Shown piece by piece: positions 50,150-60,957 of a DNA stretch of 64,000 bases. Positions within the stretch are counted from its first letter, which is position 1, and each line of letters begins with the position of its first letter. Position numbers and translations under genes: made by a program. The notes under the pieces were generated by a model, which saw nothing but the letters and a program-made list of their open reading frames with translations, was not told where the DNA came from and did no database searches. The stretch is from Bradyrhizobium sp. AZCC 2176 (GTDB lineage: Bacteria; Pseudomonadota; Alphaproteobacteria; Rhizobiales; Xanthobacteraceae): assembly GCF_036924645.1 (NCBI RefSeq), contig NZ_JAZHRX010000001.1:6227501-6291500 (forward strand). Reading direction: 5' to 3'.

Positions 50150-50502
50150 AAGCGCCGGCCCGAAAAAATGCTCAAATCCCGATCAACCGGAGCGATTTGC
50201 CCCCAGTTCGCCGGAAGGGTCAATCGGTCAGCCCCCAGGCCGGCCGCCGAATACGCATCATTGTTGTTCGGCTGCCACAGCTCGCGCGACACGCGGCCAC
50301 GCTTCCGGGCCCTGCCGAAACCTTGCGAACGCGCAAATTTCGTGTTGCAATCCGAGGTGCAATCGGATTCAGGCCGTTCGACTGTGCGTTTCGCGAGCAG
50401 GAAAATCTGGCAGCTACCGGGAAGCCCGTTTGTGGCGTGGCACGTGGAAAACGTGGCCGCGTCTTTTTTATATCTTATCTAGTCCAAACTTGGAGACAGG
50501 CG
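50150..50502. other. Leader and promoter region of the cold shock gene
   Basis: No gene is seen in these 353 nt. The last 60 nt are T/A-rich (TCTTTTTTATATCTTATCTA) and probably hold the promoter and part of the untranslated leader, as is usual for cold shock genes. GGAG at 50492-50495 serves the start. Further upstream the sequence is GC-rich without recognised repeats. Confidence 0.45.
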
Positions 50503-50712
50503 ATGGCGATGCACAAGGGCAGCGTCAAGTGGTTCAACCCCACCAAGGGGTATGGGTTCATCAAGCCGGCGGGCGGCGAAAAGGACGTATTCGTCCACAT
50601 CTCGGCCGTCGAGCGTGCGGGGCTCACCACTCTCAACGAGAACCAGCACATTGAGTACGACCTCGTCGAAAACCGCGGCAAGACATCCGCGGAAAACCTC
50701 AAAGTCACCTAG
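50503..50712 (+). CDS. Cold shock protein, CspA family
   Basis: This 69-residue OB-fold RNA chaperone has RNP1 KGYGFIKP (residues 17-24) and RNP2 VFVHIS (about 31-36), with the opening GSVKWFNPTKGYG. It melts RNA structure and helps translation at low temperature or in stationary phase. Starting at ATG 50503 gives MAMHKGSVKWF, the normal family N-terminus. A strong terminator follows 18 nt after the stop. Confidence 0.95.
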   Translation: MAMHKGSVKWFNPTKGYGFIKPAGGEKDVFVHISAVERAGLTTLNENQHIEYDLVENRGKTSAENLKVT

Positions 50713-50730
50713 ACTTGGTCATGCTGATTG

Positions 50731-50757
50731 CCCCCGGCCTCGCCGGGGGATTTTGTT
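50731..50757 (+). terminator. Rho-independent terminator of the cold shock gene
   Basis: The perfect stem CCCCCGGC / GCCGGGGG with a CTC loop is followed by ATTTTGTTT, a classical intrinsic terminator. Confidence 0.92.
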
Positions 50758-50776
50758 TGCGCCCTGCCCTGGGCAT

Positions 50777-51508
50777 TCAAGCCGCGGCCCGGCAACCGGC
50801 GATTTCGCCGAGTTCCGGATAGAACCGCGCGGTCATCCGGCCGACATACCGCCGCAAACTGTCATGGCTTGCGGCCGCCCGCTGCAGATCCGACTCGAAC
50901 AGCGGACAAATCGCACTGACCGCGAAGGCAAACATTGTCGCATCGATGCCGGCGGGCGCGCTACCCATGAAGAACGGCTTGTCGCCGAGATAGGCCGCCA
51001 TCGCGTCGATCGAGCGGATTCCGATCGCGGTGATCTCGTCGGCGGAGTGACGGCCGATCCCCTGCCCGTGCAACGTCTTGCGCAGGCGGCGGCGAACCAT
51101 TGAGGCGACGACGGGCCGGACCGGCGCAGGGACCCCCTTGAAGAAACTGACCGGCCCTTTGCGGAAATTGTCGTCGATCATCCAGCGGAAATAGACGCTG
51201 GCCCAGTATAAATTATCCTCCGCCATTTTCTCGAACGCCCAGGAGATGGCGAGCTGCTCGGCGGTGAGGCCCTGATCGAAGTCGATGCCGTATTTCTTCT
51301 CGAGGTGCCAGCGGATCAGCGTGGAGTCGCCGAGCAACTGGCCGTCGTCCTCGATGTAGGGGATCTTCCCCTTGGGCGCCTTCGAAAAGCTCATCAGCGC
51401 CTTTTCGAACGGGAGTTTCGACATCCGCAACAAGGTCTCGGCCTTGGTCACGAACGGGCTTGCGTCGGGAAGACCGAAATTGGGTCCGGAGCCATAGAGC
51501 GTGATCAT
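50777..51508 (-). CDS. Glutathione S-transferase-family protein
   Basis: This 243-residue GST-like protein has a thioredoxin-like N-domain (MITLYGSGPNFGLPDASPFV, then PKGKIPYIEDDGQLLGDSTL, the cis-Pro and the ES/DS motif that grips glutathione) followed by an all-helical C-domain. The pattern with FRKGPVSFFKGVP and MAAYLGDKPFFMGSAPAGID resembles the Tom37/metaxin-like GST branch. GGAGG precedes ATG 51508. The substrate is unknown. Confidence 0.85.
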   Translation of the reverse strand: MITLYGSGPNFGLPDASPFVTKAETLLRMSKLPFEKALMSFSKAPKGKIPYIEDDGQLLGDSTLIRWHLEKKYGIDFDQGLTAEQLAISWAFEKMAEDNLYWASVYFRWMIDDNFRKGPVSFFKGVPAPVRPVVASMVRRRLRKTLHGQGIGRHSADEITAIGIRSIDAMAAYLGDKPFFMGSAPAGIDATMFAFAVSAICPLFESDLQRAAASHDSLRRYVGRMTARFYPELGEIAGCRAAA

Positions 51509-51571
51509 GGAACCTCCATGAATTTGCGGAGCGCGGCTATCGCGCTCGTTCGCGCACACCGGCAGATAATA

Positions 51572-52225
51572 TCAGATCGTCCGCGGCGAAATCAGGGTGC
51601 CGTCGCGGTCGGCGCTGTCGGCGAACTTGCATATGTCGCCTTCGAGGCGAAGCTTGCCGCTCGCAAGCAAACGCAGCGCCTCGGGGTAGATGCGATGCTC
51701 GATGCCGAGAATGCGCTGCGACAGCGTCTCGGCCGTGTCGCCATCGGCCACCGTGACCGCGCCCTGCATTATGATTGGCCCGGCGTCGGTTTCCGGAATC
51801 ACGAAGTGCACGGTCGCGCCCGAGATCTTCACCCCGGCCTGCAAGGCCTGGCCGTGCGGATCGAGGCCGGGAAAGGATGGCAGCAGCGACGGGTGAATGT
51901 TGAGCATCCTGCCGTACCAGCGCCGCACGAATTCAGCGGTGAACAGCCGCATGAATCCGCCAAGGCAAATCAGCTCGACCTGCTTTTCCTCCAGCTCCCG
52001 CTGCAGGACGGCTTCGAAGCCGGCGCGATCCTTGCCGAACGGCTTGCTCTCGATGACCCTGGTCGGGATGCCGCTCGCGGCTGCCCTCTCCAGCCCGGCC
52101 GCATCGGCCCGATTGGAAATGACGGCGACGATCTCGGCCGGAAAATCCACAGCCTTCGCCGCATCGATCAGCGCGGCCATGTTCGAGCCGCGCCCGGAAA
52201 TCAGGATGGCGACACGGCGCTTCAT
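51572..52225 (-). CDS. purN: Phosphoribosylglycinamide formyltransferase
   Basis: This 217-residue PurN uses 10-formyl-THF to formylate GAR, step 3 of purine synthesis. The motifs are [16 protein letters not shown] (GAR phosphate loop), [20 protein letters not shown] (catalytic His and the folate loop) and [19 protein letters not shown] (catalytic Asp). The start overlaps the purM stop (ATGA), so purM-purN are translated as a coupled pair. Confidence 0.96.
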   Translation of the reverse strand: MKRRVAILISGRGSNMAALIDAAKAVDFPAEIVAVISNRADAAGLERAAASGIPTRVIESKPFGKDRAGFEAVLQRELEEKQVELICLGGFMRLFTAEFVRRWYGRMLNIHPSLLPSFPGLDPHGQALQAGVKISGATVHFVIPETDAGPIIMQGAVTVADGDTAETLSQRILGIEHRIYPEALRLLASGKLRLEGDICKFADSADRDGTLISPRTI

Positions 52226-53295
52226 TGCGCGAGATCAAGGTGACCGTTGTAGACCACGCGATGTTCGCCCGCCGCCGGGATCACTTCGCCGAGCAGGGCG
52301 ACGGTCTCGCCGCTTTCGGTCAGCACCTGCGTCACCTGCTCGATCGCATCCGGCTTGACGATCGCGATCATACCAATGCCGCAGTTGAAGGTGCGCAACA
52401 ATTCGAGTTCGGCGATGCCGCCTTGCTCCGCCAGCCATTTGAACACTGGCAGCACCGGCAGCCGCGCCAGGTCGATGCCGACGCCGAGATGCTTTGGCAG
52501 CACGCGCGGAATGTTGTCGGTGAAGCCGCCGCCGGTGATATGGGCGAGGCCCTTGATCGCGCCGGTCTCGCGAATCGCGCGCAGGCAGGACTTCACATAG
52601 AGCCGCGTCGGCACCAGCAGCGCGCCCCCCAACGTCATCACCGGCGAGAACGGCGCCGGTGCATCGAAGGTGAGGCGCGAGTTTTCCACGATCTTGCGGA
52701 CCAACGAGAAGCCATTGGAATGCACGCCCGACGAGGCCAACCCGACCACGGCGTCGCCCACTGCGATGTCCGCGCTCGGCAGCAGCGTGCCGCGCTCGGC
52801 GGCTCCGACCGCAAAGCCCGCGAGGTCGTAATCGCCGTCCTTGTAAAGGCCCGGCATTTCGGCGGTCTCGCCGCCGATCAGGGCGCAGCCGGATTCCCGG
52901 CAGCCCTCGGCGACGCCGGCCACAATGGCCGCGGCCGCCTGGGGGTCGAGCTTGCCGCAGGCAAAATAGTCGAGGAAGAACAGCGGTTCCGCGCCCTGCA
53001 CCACGAGGTCGTTGACCGACATCGCCACCAGGTCGATGCCGATGCCGCCATGCAGGCCGGTTTCGATCGCGATCTTGACCTTGGTGCCGACGCCGTCGGT
53101 CGCCGCCACCAGCACCGGATCCTTGAAACCCGCCGCCTTGAGGTCGAACAGGCCACCGAATCCGCCGATTTCAGCGTCTGCGCCCGCCCGGGCGGTGGCG
53201 CGGACCATCGGCTTGATGAGATCGACCAAGCGGTTGCCCGCCTCGATATCGACGCCCGAATCCGCGTAAGTGAGCCCGTTTTTGCGGTCGATCAT
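52222..53295 (-). CDS. purM: Phosphoribosylformylglycinamidine cyclo-ligase
   Basis: This 357-residue PurM (AIR synthetase) closes the imidazole ring in step 5 of purine synthesis. The motifs are [50 protein letters not shown] and a late GHLDLAQ end. ATG 53295 ([17 protein letters not shown]) matches the family; a TTG two codons earlier is possible. It is the first gene of the purM-purN operon and is divergent from the phosphatidyltransferase gene. Confidence 0.96.
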   Translation of the reverse strand: MIDRKNGLTYADSGVDIEAGNRLVDLIKPMVRATARAGADAEIGGFGGLFDLKAAGFKDPVLVAATDGVGTKVKIAIETGLHGGIGIDLVAMSVNDLVVQGAEPLFFLDYFACGKLDPQAAAAIVAGVAEGCRESGCALIGGETAEMPGLYKDGDYDLAGFAVGAAERGTLLPSADIAVGDAVVGLASSGVHSNGFSLVRKIVENSRLTFDAPAPFSPVMTLGGALLVPTRLYVKSCLRAIRETGAIKGLAHITGGGFTDNIPRVLPKHLGVGIDLARLPVLPVFKWLAEQGGIAELELLRTFNCGIGMIAIVKPDAIEQVTQVLTESGETVALLGEVIPAAGEHRVVYNGHLDLAQ

Positions 53296-53443
53296 GCCCA
53301 ATTCCAGTATGATGACGGCTGGTTACGAGGAATTCCGCGATCCTGCAATGGCTCGCAAGCGCTTGGCGCATATACTATGTAGATAAGGACCGGCTGAACC
53401 CGCCAGGGGCCGGATTTAGGCCGGAAGCCGGGAAGCGACCGAG

Positions 53444-53986
53444 TTGAGCATTCCGAATATCATTACGCTGGGCCGCATCATTCTGGTGCCGGTCATCGTG
53501 TGGGCGATCGTTTCCAGCCAGATGGAGATCGCCTTCGCGATCTTCGTCATTGCCGGGGTCAGCGACGCCGTCGACGGCTTTCTCGCCAAGCGGTTCAACA
53601 TGTCGAGTGAGTTGGGCGCCCTGCTCGACCCGCTCGCCGACAAGGCCCTGCTGGTGTCGATCTTCGTGGCACTCGGCATCTGGGGCGCGGTTCCGCGCTG
53701 GCTCGTCATTCTTGTGGTGTCGCGCGACATCATGATCGTCGCGGCCGTGATCGTCTCATGGCTGTTCGACAAGCCTATACCGATGAAACCGCTGATGGTG
53801 TCGAAGCTCAATACGGTGGCGCAGGTAGCGTTCGCGGCGCTGGTGCTGGCTTCGCTCGGTTTCAATTTCAAGCCGGCACCCTATGACGTCATCCTGATGG
53901 GTTTTGTTACGGTCTTTACATTGGTTTCCGTCTCGCTCTATCTCGTCGAGTGGGTGCGGCACATGAGCACGATCGAAGCGCGCTAG
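53444..53986 (+). CDS. CDP-alcohol phosphatidyltransferase
   Basis: This 180-residue integral membrane enzyme has five or six spans. The family motif D-G-x2-A-x8-G-x3-D-x3-D is intact in DAVDGFLAKRFN, then LGALLDPLADKALL. The opening SIPNIITLGRIILVPVIVW is typical of PgsA-like or cardiolipin-synthase-type (Cls_cap) members. It transfers a phosphatidyl group from CDP-diacylglycerol to glycerol-3-phosphate or a similar alcohol. TTG 53444 is the likely start; no ATG fits. It heads a co-directional group with hdaA, ppk and ppx. Confidence 0.88.
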   Translation: MSIPNIITLGRIILVPVIVWAIVSSQMEIAFAIFVIAGVSDAVDGFLAKRFNMSSELGALLDPLADKALLVSIFVALGIWGAVPRWLVILVVSRDIMIVAAVIVSWLFDKPIPMKPLMVSKLNTVAQVAFAALVLASLGFNFKPAPYDVILMGFVTVFTLVSVSLYLVEWVRHMSTIEAR

Positions 53987-54024
53987 ATCGTGTATTTGGC
54001 CAATATCCCGGCCTGGAGATTTGC

Positions 54025-54702
54025 GTGGCAGTCCGCGTTCAACCTCGTCAGCTAGCCTTTGCGCTGCCGCATGCGGAAAGCGTGACCCGCGACAATTTCC
54101 TGGAAGGGCCGGCAAATGAAGCCGCGCTCTCGCTGATCGAAAGCTGGCCCGACTGGCCGAACCGCATCATGCTGCTGGTCGGACCTGAGGGCTCCGGCAA
54201 AAGCCATCTCGCCGCGATCTGGGCCGAACAGGCCGGCGCGCGCGCGACATCGGCCCACGCGCTTGATCCCGCCGCCGTACCCGGCGCGCTCGCCACCGGC
54301 GCACTGGTGATCGAAGATTTGAGACCGGCCGATTTCGACGAACGCGCGATGTTTCACCTCCTGAACCTGGCGCGCGAGGACGGAGCCTTCGTCCTGATCA
54401 CGGGGCGCATACCGCCTGTGGCGTTCGAGATCGAACTGCGCGATCTCAGGTCGCGGCTGCGCGCCGCACCCGTCGTGTCGCTATTGCCGCCCGACGACCT
54501 CCTGTTTCGCGGCCTGATCATCAAATTCTGCGCGGACCGCCAACTGAGCATCGACGAGACGGTGGTAAGCTACCTCGCGAGCCGGATCGAGCGCTCCTAT
54601 GCCGCCGCCCGTCAGGCAGTAGAACTCCTGGATACCGAAGCGCTGCGGCTCGGCCGGCCGGTAACCCGGGCGCTGGCCGCGGAACTGCTGCGCGACGCCT
54701 GA
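54025..54702 (+). CDS. hdaA: DnaA-homologous regulator HdaA/Hda
   Basis: This 225-residue AAA+ protein is similar to DnaA domain III but without the DNA-binding domain IV. It has the Walker A block LLVGPEGSGKSHLAAIWAEQ and sensor-like LVIEDLRPADFDERAMFHLL, then FVLITGRIPP, and the family opening RQLAFALPHAESVTRDNFLE. In alphaproteobacteria HdaA, with the beta clamp, promotes ATP hydrolysis by DnaA to prevent re-initiation. The Walker B lacks the usual DE (ED appears in VIEDL), as in other HdaA proteins. GTG 54025 follows GGAG by 6 nt. Confidence 0.9.
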   Translation: MAVRVQPRQLAFALPHAESVTRDNFLEGPANEAALSLIESWPDWPNRIMLLVGPEGSGKSHLAAIWAEQAGARATSAHALDPAAVPGALATGALVIEDLRPADFDERAMFHLLNLAREDGAFVLITGRIPPVAFEIELRDLRSRLRAAPVVSLLPPDDLLFRGLIIKFCADRQLSIDETVVSYLASRIERSYAAARQAVELLDTEALRLGRPVTRALAAELLRDA

Positions 54703-54834
54703 CCCGACGGGTGCGTGCTGCTTCCTGCCGCCTTGACGGCGGCTGTCGGCGGAACATCAATGTCATTGAAACGTCATCGGCGTATCACATGGTGTGGGCG
54801 GCATCCCCTTAGTCTAGCTCACACCTCTCCCGAG

Positions 54835-57045
54835 ATGGATCAAAGCCTTATGGAATCGGCGCAAGTACTTGAAATAAAAGAAAAAGAACCGATTACCGAA
54901 GCTCCGCCCTCGATTGCCACGAGCCCGGAACGATTCATCAATCGGGAGCTGTCCTGGCTGCATTTCAACCGGCGGGTGCTCGAGGAGTCGGTCAATCCAG
55001 GCCATCCCGTGCTGGAACGGGTGCGATTCCTGTCGATTTCTGCCAATAACCTTGATGAGTTCTTCATGGTCCGCGTCGCCGGCATCAAGGCGCAGGTCCG
55101 CGAAGGCATCGCCGAGCGCAGTCCGGATGGGCTAACCCCATCCGAGCAGCTCACCCTCATCAACAAGTCGGTTTCGGAACTCGCGTCCGATCAGCAGGCA
55201 ATCTGGCGCGATCTACGCAATATCCTGTCCGACACCGGCATCCTGCTGGTCGACGGCCATGATTTCACCAAGGCGGAGCGCGGCTGGCTCGAGGATCACT
55301 TCCTCCGCAACATTTTCCCGCTGCTGACGCCGCTGGCGATCGATCCCGCGCACCCGTTCCCGTTCATCCCCAGCCTCGGCTTCACTATCGCCCTGCAATT
55401 GTCGCGGACTTCCGACGGCAAGGCGATGAACGCGCTGATCCGCATGCCCGGCAAGATCGACCGGTTCATTCGCATGCCCCACAAGGACGGCGCAGTGCAC
55501 CTGATTCCGCTCGAGCAGGCCACCGGCCTGTTCATCGGCCGCCTGTTCCCCGGCTACACCGTCAAGGGCCAGGGCGCGTTCCGCATCATCCGCGACTCCG
55601 AACTCGAAATCGAGGAAGAGGCCGAGGATCTGGTGCGCGTCTTCGAGACCGCGCTGAAGCGGCGCCGGCGTGGTTCGGTGATCCGGCTGGAGATGGAAGC
55701 CAAGATGCCGGAAGCGCTGCGCGCCTTCGTGCAGGAGGCGCTGTCCGCCGCCGACGACGAGGTGTTTCTGGTCGACGGCGTACTGGCGATGAACGAACTC
55801 TCGCAGCTCACGCGGCTCGACCGGCCCGACCTCGAATTCATGCCCTATGTGCCGCGTCATCCCGAGCGGGTGCGCGACCATGGCGGCGACATCTTCGCGG
55901 CGATCCGGCAGAAGGACCTCATCGTCCATCACCCCTACGAATCCTTCGATGTCGTCGTGCAGTTCCTGCAGCAGGCCGCGCGCGATCCCGATGTCGTCGC
56001 CATCAAGCAGACACTCTACCGCACCTCGAACAATTCTCCGATCGTACGCACGCTTGCCGAGGCTGCGGAAGCCGGCAAGTCGGTGACCGCGCTGATCGAG
56101 TTGAAGGCACGGTTCGACGAGGAAGCCAATATCCGCTGGGCGCGCGACCTCGAACGCGCCGGCGTGCAGGTCGTGTATGGTTTTCTCGAACTGAAGACGC
56201 ACGCCAAGCTGTCGATGGTGGTGCGACGCGAGGGCGGTAGTCTGACGACCTATGTGCATACCGGCACCGGTAATTATCATCCGGTCACCGCGCGGATCTA
56301 TACCGACCTATCCTACTTCACCTCGGATCCGATCATCGGCCGCGATGCGGCGCGGGTGTTCAACTACATCACCGGCTATGCCGAGCCGAGCGACATCGAG
56401 CGGATGGCGGTATCGCCGCTGACGCTGCGCAAGCGCATCATCGAACACATCAAGGGCGAGACCAATCACAGCAGGCATGGCAAGCCGGCAGCGATCTGGA
56501 TGAAGATGAACTCGCTGGTCGACCCTGACATCATCGACGCGCTCTACGAGGCCTCGCAGGCCGGCGTTTCGATCGAACTGGTGGTGCGCGGCATCTGCTG
56601 CCTGCGCCCCGGCCTGCCCGGCCTGTCCGACAACATCCGCGTCAAATCGGTGATCGGCCGCTTCCTGGAGCACGGCCGAATCTACTGCTTTGGTATGGGG
56701 CAAGGCCTGCCCGGCCCGAAAGCGGCTGTGTATATCTCGTCGGCCGACATGATGCCGCGAAACCTCGACCGTCGCGTCGAGGTGCTCTGTCCATTGCAAA
56801 ATCCCACGGTGCATCAGCAGGTTCTCGAACAGATCATGGTCGCGAACCTGAAGGATACCGAACAGAGCTGGCAGTTGTTGCCGGACGGGTCGTCAACGCG
56901 TATGAAGGCCGCGAAAGGCGAAGAGCCGTTCAATCTACACAACTATTTCATGACGAATCCGAGTCTGTCAGGCCGTGGAAAGTCTCTCAAGGAATCTTCG
57001 CCGCGTCGCCTCACGCGCCGTACCGAGCGCCAGCAATCGTCATAA
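54835..57045 (+). CDS. ppk: Polyphosphate kinase 1
   Basis: This 736-residue membrane-associated Ppk1 polymerises the gamma-phosphate of ATP into polyphosphate. N-terminal domain motifs include [20 protein letters not shown] and [16 protein letters not shown]; the catalytic core has [20 protein letters not shown] (the autophosphorylated His) and [13 protein letters not shown], and the C-terminus has [21 protein letters not shown] 54835 ([14 protein letters not shown]) is used; the frame is open to 54715, but that part is not family-like. It is followed by ppx after 12 nt. Confidence 0.96.
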   Translation: MDQSLMESAQVLEIKEKEPITEAPPSIATSPERFINRELSWLHFNRRVLEESVNPGHPVLERVRFLSISANNLDEFFMVRVAGIKAQVREGIAERSPDGLTPSEQLTLINKSVSELASDQQAIWRDLRNILSDTGILLVDGHDFTKAERGWLEDHFLRNIFPLLTPLAIDPAHPFPFIPSLGFTIALQLSRTSDGKAMNALIRMPGKIDRFIRMPHKDGAVHLIPLEQATGLFIGRLFPGYTVKGQGAFRIIRDSELEIEEEAEDLVRVFETALKRRRRGSVIRLEMEAKMPEALRAFVQEALSAADDEVFLVDGVLAMNELSQLTRLDRPDLEFMPYVPRHPERVRDHGGDIFAAIRQKDLIVHHPYESFDVVVQFLQQAARDPDVVAIKQTLYRTSNNSPIVRTLAEAAEAGKSVTALIELKARFDEEANIRWARDLERAGVQVVYGFLELKTHAKLSMVVRREGGSLTTYVHTGTGNYHPVTARIYTDLSYFTSDPIIGRDAARVFNYITGYAEPSDIERMAVSPLTLRKRIIEHIKGETNHSRHGKPAAIWMKMNSLVDPDIIDALYEASQAGVSIELVVRGICCLRPGLPGLSDNIRVKSVIGRFLEHGRIYCFGMGQGLPGPKAAVYISSADMMPRNLDRRVEVLCPLQNPTVHQQVLEQIMVANLKDTEQSWQLLPDGSSTRMKAAKGEEPFNLHNYFMTNPSLSGRGKSLKESSPRRLTRRTERQQSS

Positions 57046-57057
57046 GGGGCCGCGGCT

Positions 57058-58560
57058 GTGAAGCGGCCGCGCAAGCGCGCTTCCAGCGTCGCCGTCATCG
57101 ACATCGGTTCGAACTCGGTTCGTCTCGTCGTCTATGAGACGATGGCGCGCAGCCTCGTCACCATCTTCAACGAGAAGGCGCTGTGCGGGCTTGGACGCGA
57201 GGTGCAGAGCACTGGTTTGTTGGCGGAGGACGCGGTTGCCAAAGCGCTGACGGCGCTCCGGCGATTCCGGGCGCTGTGCCGCATCCAGCAAGTGGGACGC
57301 GTCTTCGCCATCGCCACCGCAGCCTGCCGCGACGCCAAGAACGGTGCGGACTTCATCGCCAAGGCCGAGCGTATCTGCGGCGCCAGCATTCAAATCCTGT
57401 CGGGGCCGCGCGAGGCAAAACTTTCCGCGCTCGGCGTCGTCTCCGGCATCCACAATCCCGACGGCATTGTCGGCGATCTCGGCGGCGGCTCGCTCGAACT
57501 GATCGACGTGAACCGCAACCGCGTCAGCAGCGGCGTCACGCTGCCACTCGGCAGCCTGGCGCTGCAGGACCTGTCGCACAAATCACTGAAGCGCGCCGAA
57601 CGCATCGTCAACAACGATCTGTCCGACGTGGCCCAGCTCAAGGCCGCCCACGGCCGCACCTTCTATGCGGTCGGCGGCACCTGGCGCGCGCTGGCGCGCA
57701 TCCACATCGTCCAGAGCGGCTATCCGCTACGGGTGATGCACGGCTATTCGCTACCCGCCGCCGACGCGCTGGATTTCGCGCGGCGCCTGCGCCGGCTCGC
57801 AGCCGCCAACATGCTCGCCGATATCGAGGTGGTCGCCGACGCGCGGCGACCGCTCCTCACCTATGCGGCGCTGGTGCTCGAATACATCATCCGCGTCGGC
57901 AAGCCGAAGACGATCGTGTTTTCGACCTTCGGCGTGCGCGAGGGTCTGCTCTACGAGATGCTGCCGCCGCAGGAGCGCGGCAAGGATGGCTTTATCTGCG
58001 CCGCGCAAACCCTGAACGGGCTGCTGTCGCGCTCCGCACGCCATGCCGAAGAACTGGTCGCCTGGACCGATCGGCTGGTGCGAGTCGTGAGGCTGCGCGA
58101 GACCGAGGAAGATCGCCGCCTGCGCCACGCCGCGTGCCTGCTTTCCGATATCGGCTGGCGCGTGCATCCCGACCATCGCGGCGAGGAAACGCTGAGCCTG
58201 ATCACCAACGGCAATTTCGGCTCGATCAGCCACCAGGGCCGCGCCTTTGTCGCGCTGTCGGTGTTCTACCGTTATGCCGGCCTGAGCGAGGAGAACGAAC
58301 CGCCGACGCAGATTCGCGAACTGGTGCCGCCGGTGATGGACGAGCGCGCCCGCATTCTTGGCGCCGCCTTCCGCGTCGCGCATCTGATCTCGGCGGCGCG
58401 CACCGGCGTGCTGCCCGCGACGCATTTCCGATCCCGCAGCCGCAAGCTGATGCTGGTGTTCGAGCACCGCATGGTCGATCTCGTCGCCGACCGCGTCGGC
58501 AGCCGCTTCAAGCAACTGGCACGGCTGGTCGGCCGCGCGGGCTCGATCGTGCGAAGCTGA
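57058..58560 (+). CDS. ppx: Exopolyphosphatase (Ppx/GppA family)
   Basis: This 500-residue ASKHA-fold phosphatase hydrolyses polyphosphate ends or pppGpp. The phosphate loops AVIDIGSNSVRLVVYE (11-26) and IVGDLGGGSLELIDV (about 137-151) are intact. The C-terminal half (from about 310) is helical and HD-like (RRLRHAACLLSDIGWRVHPD). GTG 57058 lies 12 nt after the ppk stop, and the pair likely tunes polyphosphate levels from one transcript. Its final 105 nt recur in decayed form at 62484-62575. Confidence 0.95.
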   Translation: MKRPRKRASSVAVIDIGSNSVRLVVYETMARSLVTIFNEKALCGLGREVQSTGLLAEDAVAKALTALRRFRALCRIQQVGRVFAIATAACRDAKNGADFIAKAERICGASIQILSGPREAKLSALGVVSGIHNPDGIVGDLGGGSLELIDVNRNRVSSGVTLPLGSLALQDLSHKSLKRAERIVNNDLSDVAQLKAAHGRTFYAVGGTWRALARIHIVQSGYPLRVMHGYSLPAADALDFARRLRRLAAANMLADIEVVADARRPLLTYAALVLEYIIRVGKPKTIVFSTFGVREGLLYEMLPPQERGKDGFICAAQTLNGLLSRSARHAEELVAWTDRLVRVVRLRETEEDRRLRHAACLLSDIGWRVHPDHRGEETLSLITNGNFGSISHQGRAFVALSVFYRYAGLSEENEPPTQIRELVPPVMDERARILGAAFRVAHLISAARTGVLPATHFRSRSRKLMLVFEHRMVDLVADRVGSRFKQLARLVGRAGSIVRS

Positions 58561-58769
58561 GAATGGCTTTCCCGCACTGCGCGCCACCGTCCCGTCTGCG
58601 CCTGCAACTTAAGGGACGTGACCAATCCGCGCGAATATCAGAAAATGTCGAAAAGACTTTCAAAACAGAGCCTTGGCAATACAACCGATTGCTAAGGTTA
58701 GCGGCTTGGTAACGGCCAACTGGTAGTAACGAAGAGGCCATCATCAGGGCCGCTACCGGGAGGTATCCC

Positions 58770-60879
58770 ATGCATGCGAAGCGCGAGGCTGTTTCGGGCA
58801 CCCTCACCGTCAAGACCACCCTCGCCCTCATCGTTGGAGTGCTCGCGGCACTGGTTCTGATCTCCTGCGCCATTGCCGGAACGGATGCCTGGCGCAGCTA
58901 CGCAGCCGCCGTCCGTGTCGCCGAGGTGAATGCAAATGCCGATCAATTGCTCAAGGGGTTGGAGAACATTCAGCTCGAACGCGGCCAGACCAACACCGCC
59001 CTGCAGGCCCCTGCCCCGACAAACGCGGAGACGCGCGAATTGATCCAGAAACGCCGTTCGCAGGGCGATGCCGTCCTGGCACCGGCGCTCCGGCAGATTG
59101 CTGCCACCGCGACGCCGGAAGGCAACAAGCTGATTGCCGAACTCGAGCAGGCCTATGAACGCGTAAAGCAGCTCCGCCGCAGCGCGGATTCCGCCCTTCA
59201 GGCTCCGAAGGAGCAGCGCGACGCCGAACTGCTGAAATCCTGGTACCCGGCGGTCTCGGATCTCCTGACGCGGGTTCAATCGCTCTGGACCGCAGCCTCG
59301 CGCGAGATCAGCAAGGAAGACGCCATCGTCGGCGAGCTGACGATGGTCAAGCAGAGTGCGTTCCTGATGCGCGAATATGCCGGCCGCGAACGCGCTGTTC
59401 ATGCCGGCAACATCTCGGCGAGCCGCGCGCTGTCGACCGAGCAGCAACGCGACATCGCCGGCTGGCGGGGTCATGTGCAGTCGAACTGGCAGACGCTCCG
59501 CGATCTAACCGCCGGTGCGGCGCCGCCGCTGACATCCGCGGTCGCCGCCGCGGAGCAAAACTTTCTCGGCAACTTCAAAGTTCAAACCGATACGGTCTAC
59601 AAGGCCGGCGCGGCCGGCGCCAGCTATTCAACGACGGTCCAGCAATGGTACGACGCGTCGAACCCTGCGCTGGAATTCATCGTGCGTATCAAGGATGCCG
59701 CGGTCGAAGTCACCAACGTCCACGCGGCGGCCAAGGCTGCAGCGGCGCGGGCGCAGCTCCTTCTGGTCGCCCTCGTCACGCTGCTCGGTATCGGTGTCAG
59801 CCTGACGTCGATCTGGATTCTGTCTCGCCGCATCATCCGCCCGGTGACGGCCATGACGGCTGCCATGCAACGCCTCGCCGGCGGCGACATGTCGATTGAC
59901 ATTCCGGCGCTCGCGCGGGCCGACGAGGTCGGCGAGATGGCGCGGTCAGTCGCGGTCTTCCGCGACAACGCCATCAGGGCAAACACACTGGCTGCCGATC
60001 AGCGAGCGGGAGCAGCAGAAGAAGGAGCATCGCCAACAGGTGATGGAGACGCTGACGCAGGGCTTCGACCAGAATGCCACCCACGTGCTCGATGCCGTCG
60101 CCACATCGATTGTCGAGATGCGCGCCACCGCCGAAAAGATGGCGGCCGTCGCGAGCGAGAATACCAGCAAGGCGTCGGCGGTGGCATCGGGCGCGCAGGA
60201 AACGTCGAGTAACGTCCAGACCGTGGCGACCGCCACGGAGGAACTATCCGCATCCGTCACCGAGATCAGCCGGCAGGTCACCCAATCGGCGGTCATCGCA
60301 GCAAAAGCCGTGCAGGAAGCACAAGGGACCAACGCCGAGATCCAGGGGCTCGCCGCCATGGCCCAGCGGATCGGCGACATCGTCAAGCTGATCAACAACA
60401 TCGCTTCGCAGACCAATCTGCTGGCGCTCAATGCAACCATCGAAGCGGCGCGCGCCGGCGACAGCGGCCGGGGCTTTGCCGTCGTCGCGGCCGAGGTGAA
60501 GAGCCTGGCCGAGCAGACCTCAAAGGCGACCGAAGAAATCGCCTCCCAGATCGCCGCGATCCAGGGAGCCACGCAGAAATCCGTCGTCTCGATCGAGGCG
60601 ATCGGCAAAACCATCGGCGAAATCAGCGAGATCGCAACGACCATTGCGTCCGCCATCGAGCAGCAGGGCGCAGCCACCCAGGAGATCGCGCGCAATGTGC
60701 AGCAGGCCGCGGCCGGTACCCAGGAAGTATCCGCCAATGTCGGCGGCGTGACCGAGGGCGCCGCGGCCACCGGCCTTGCGGCAAACCAGGTCGAGACCGC
60801 CGCCAGCAACCTGTCGCGACAATCGCAGCAATTGCGCGAGCAAGTCGACGCGTTTCTCAGTCAGGTGCGCGCGGCGTAA
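58770..60879 (+). pseudogene. Methyl-accepting chemotaxis protein, frameshifted
   Basis: The N-terminal frame (58770 on) encodes a first membrane span (LALIVGVLAALVLISCAIAG), a long helical periplasmic sensor, a second span near residue 335 and a HAMP domain ending [20 protein letters not shown]. Near 60003 the useful frame changes: the original frame runs into nonsense and stops at 60212, while the next frame carries [20 protein letters not shown] and the full signalling domain, including [20 protein letters not shown] and [14 protein letters not shown] to TAA 60879. One extra base (for example the C at 60003) would explain it. Healed length is about 702 residues. It may be a sequencing error. 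Confidence 0.85.
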
Positions 60880-60957
60880 CCCCGCTCGGCCGCGGGCGCC
60901 GAGCCGGTGCTCCACATGATCGGCAGCAGTCATCTTCGGACGCACCCTCGTTGCCCA

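Noticed and set aside
57183..58712. 509-codon plus-strand frame overlapping ppx
   Set aside because: Arg/Ala-rich shadow frame of ppx; the ppx frame contains both phosphate-loop motifs.
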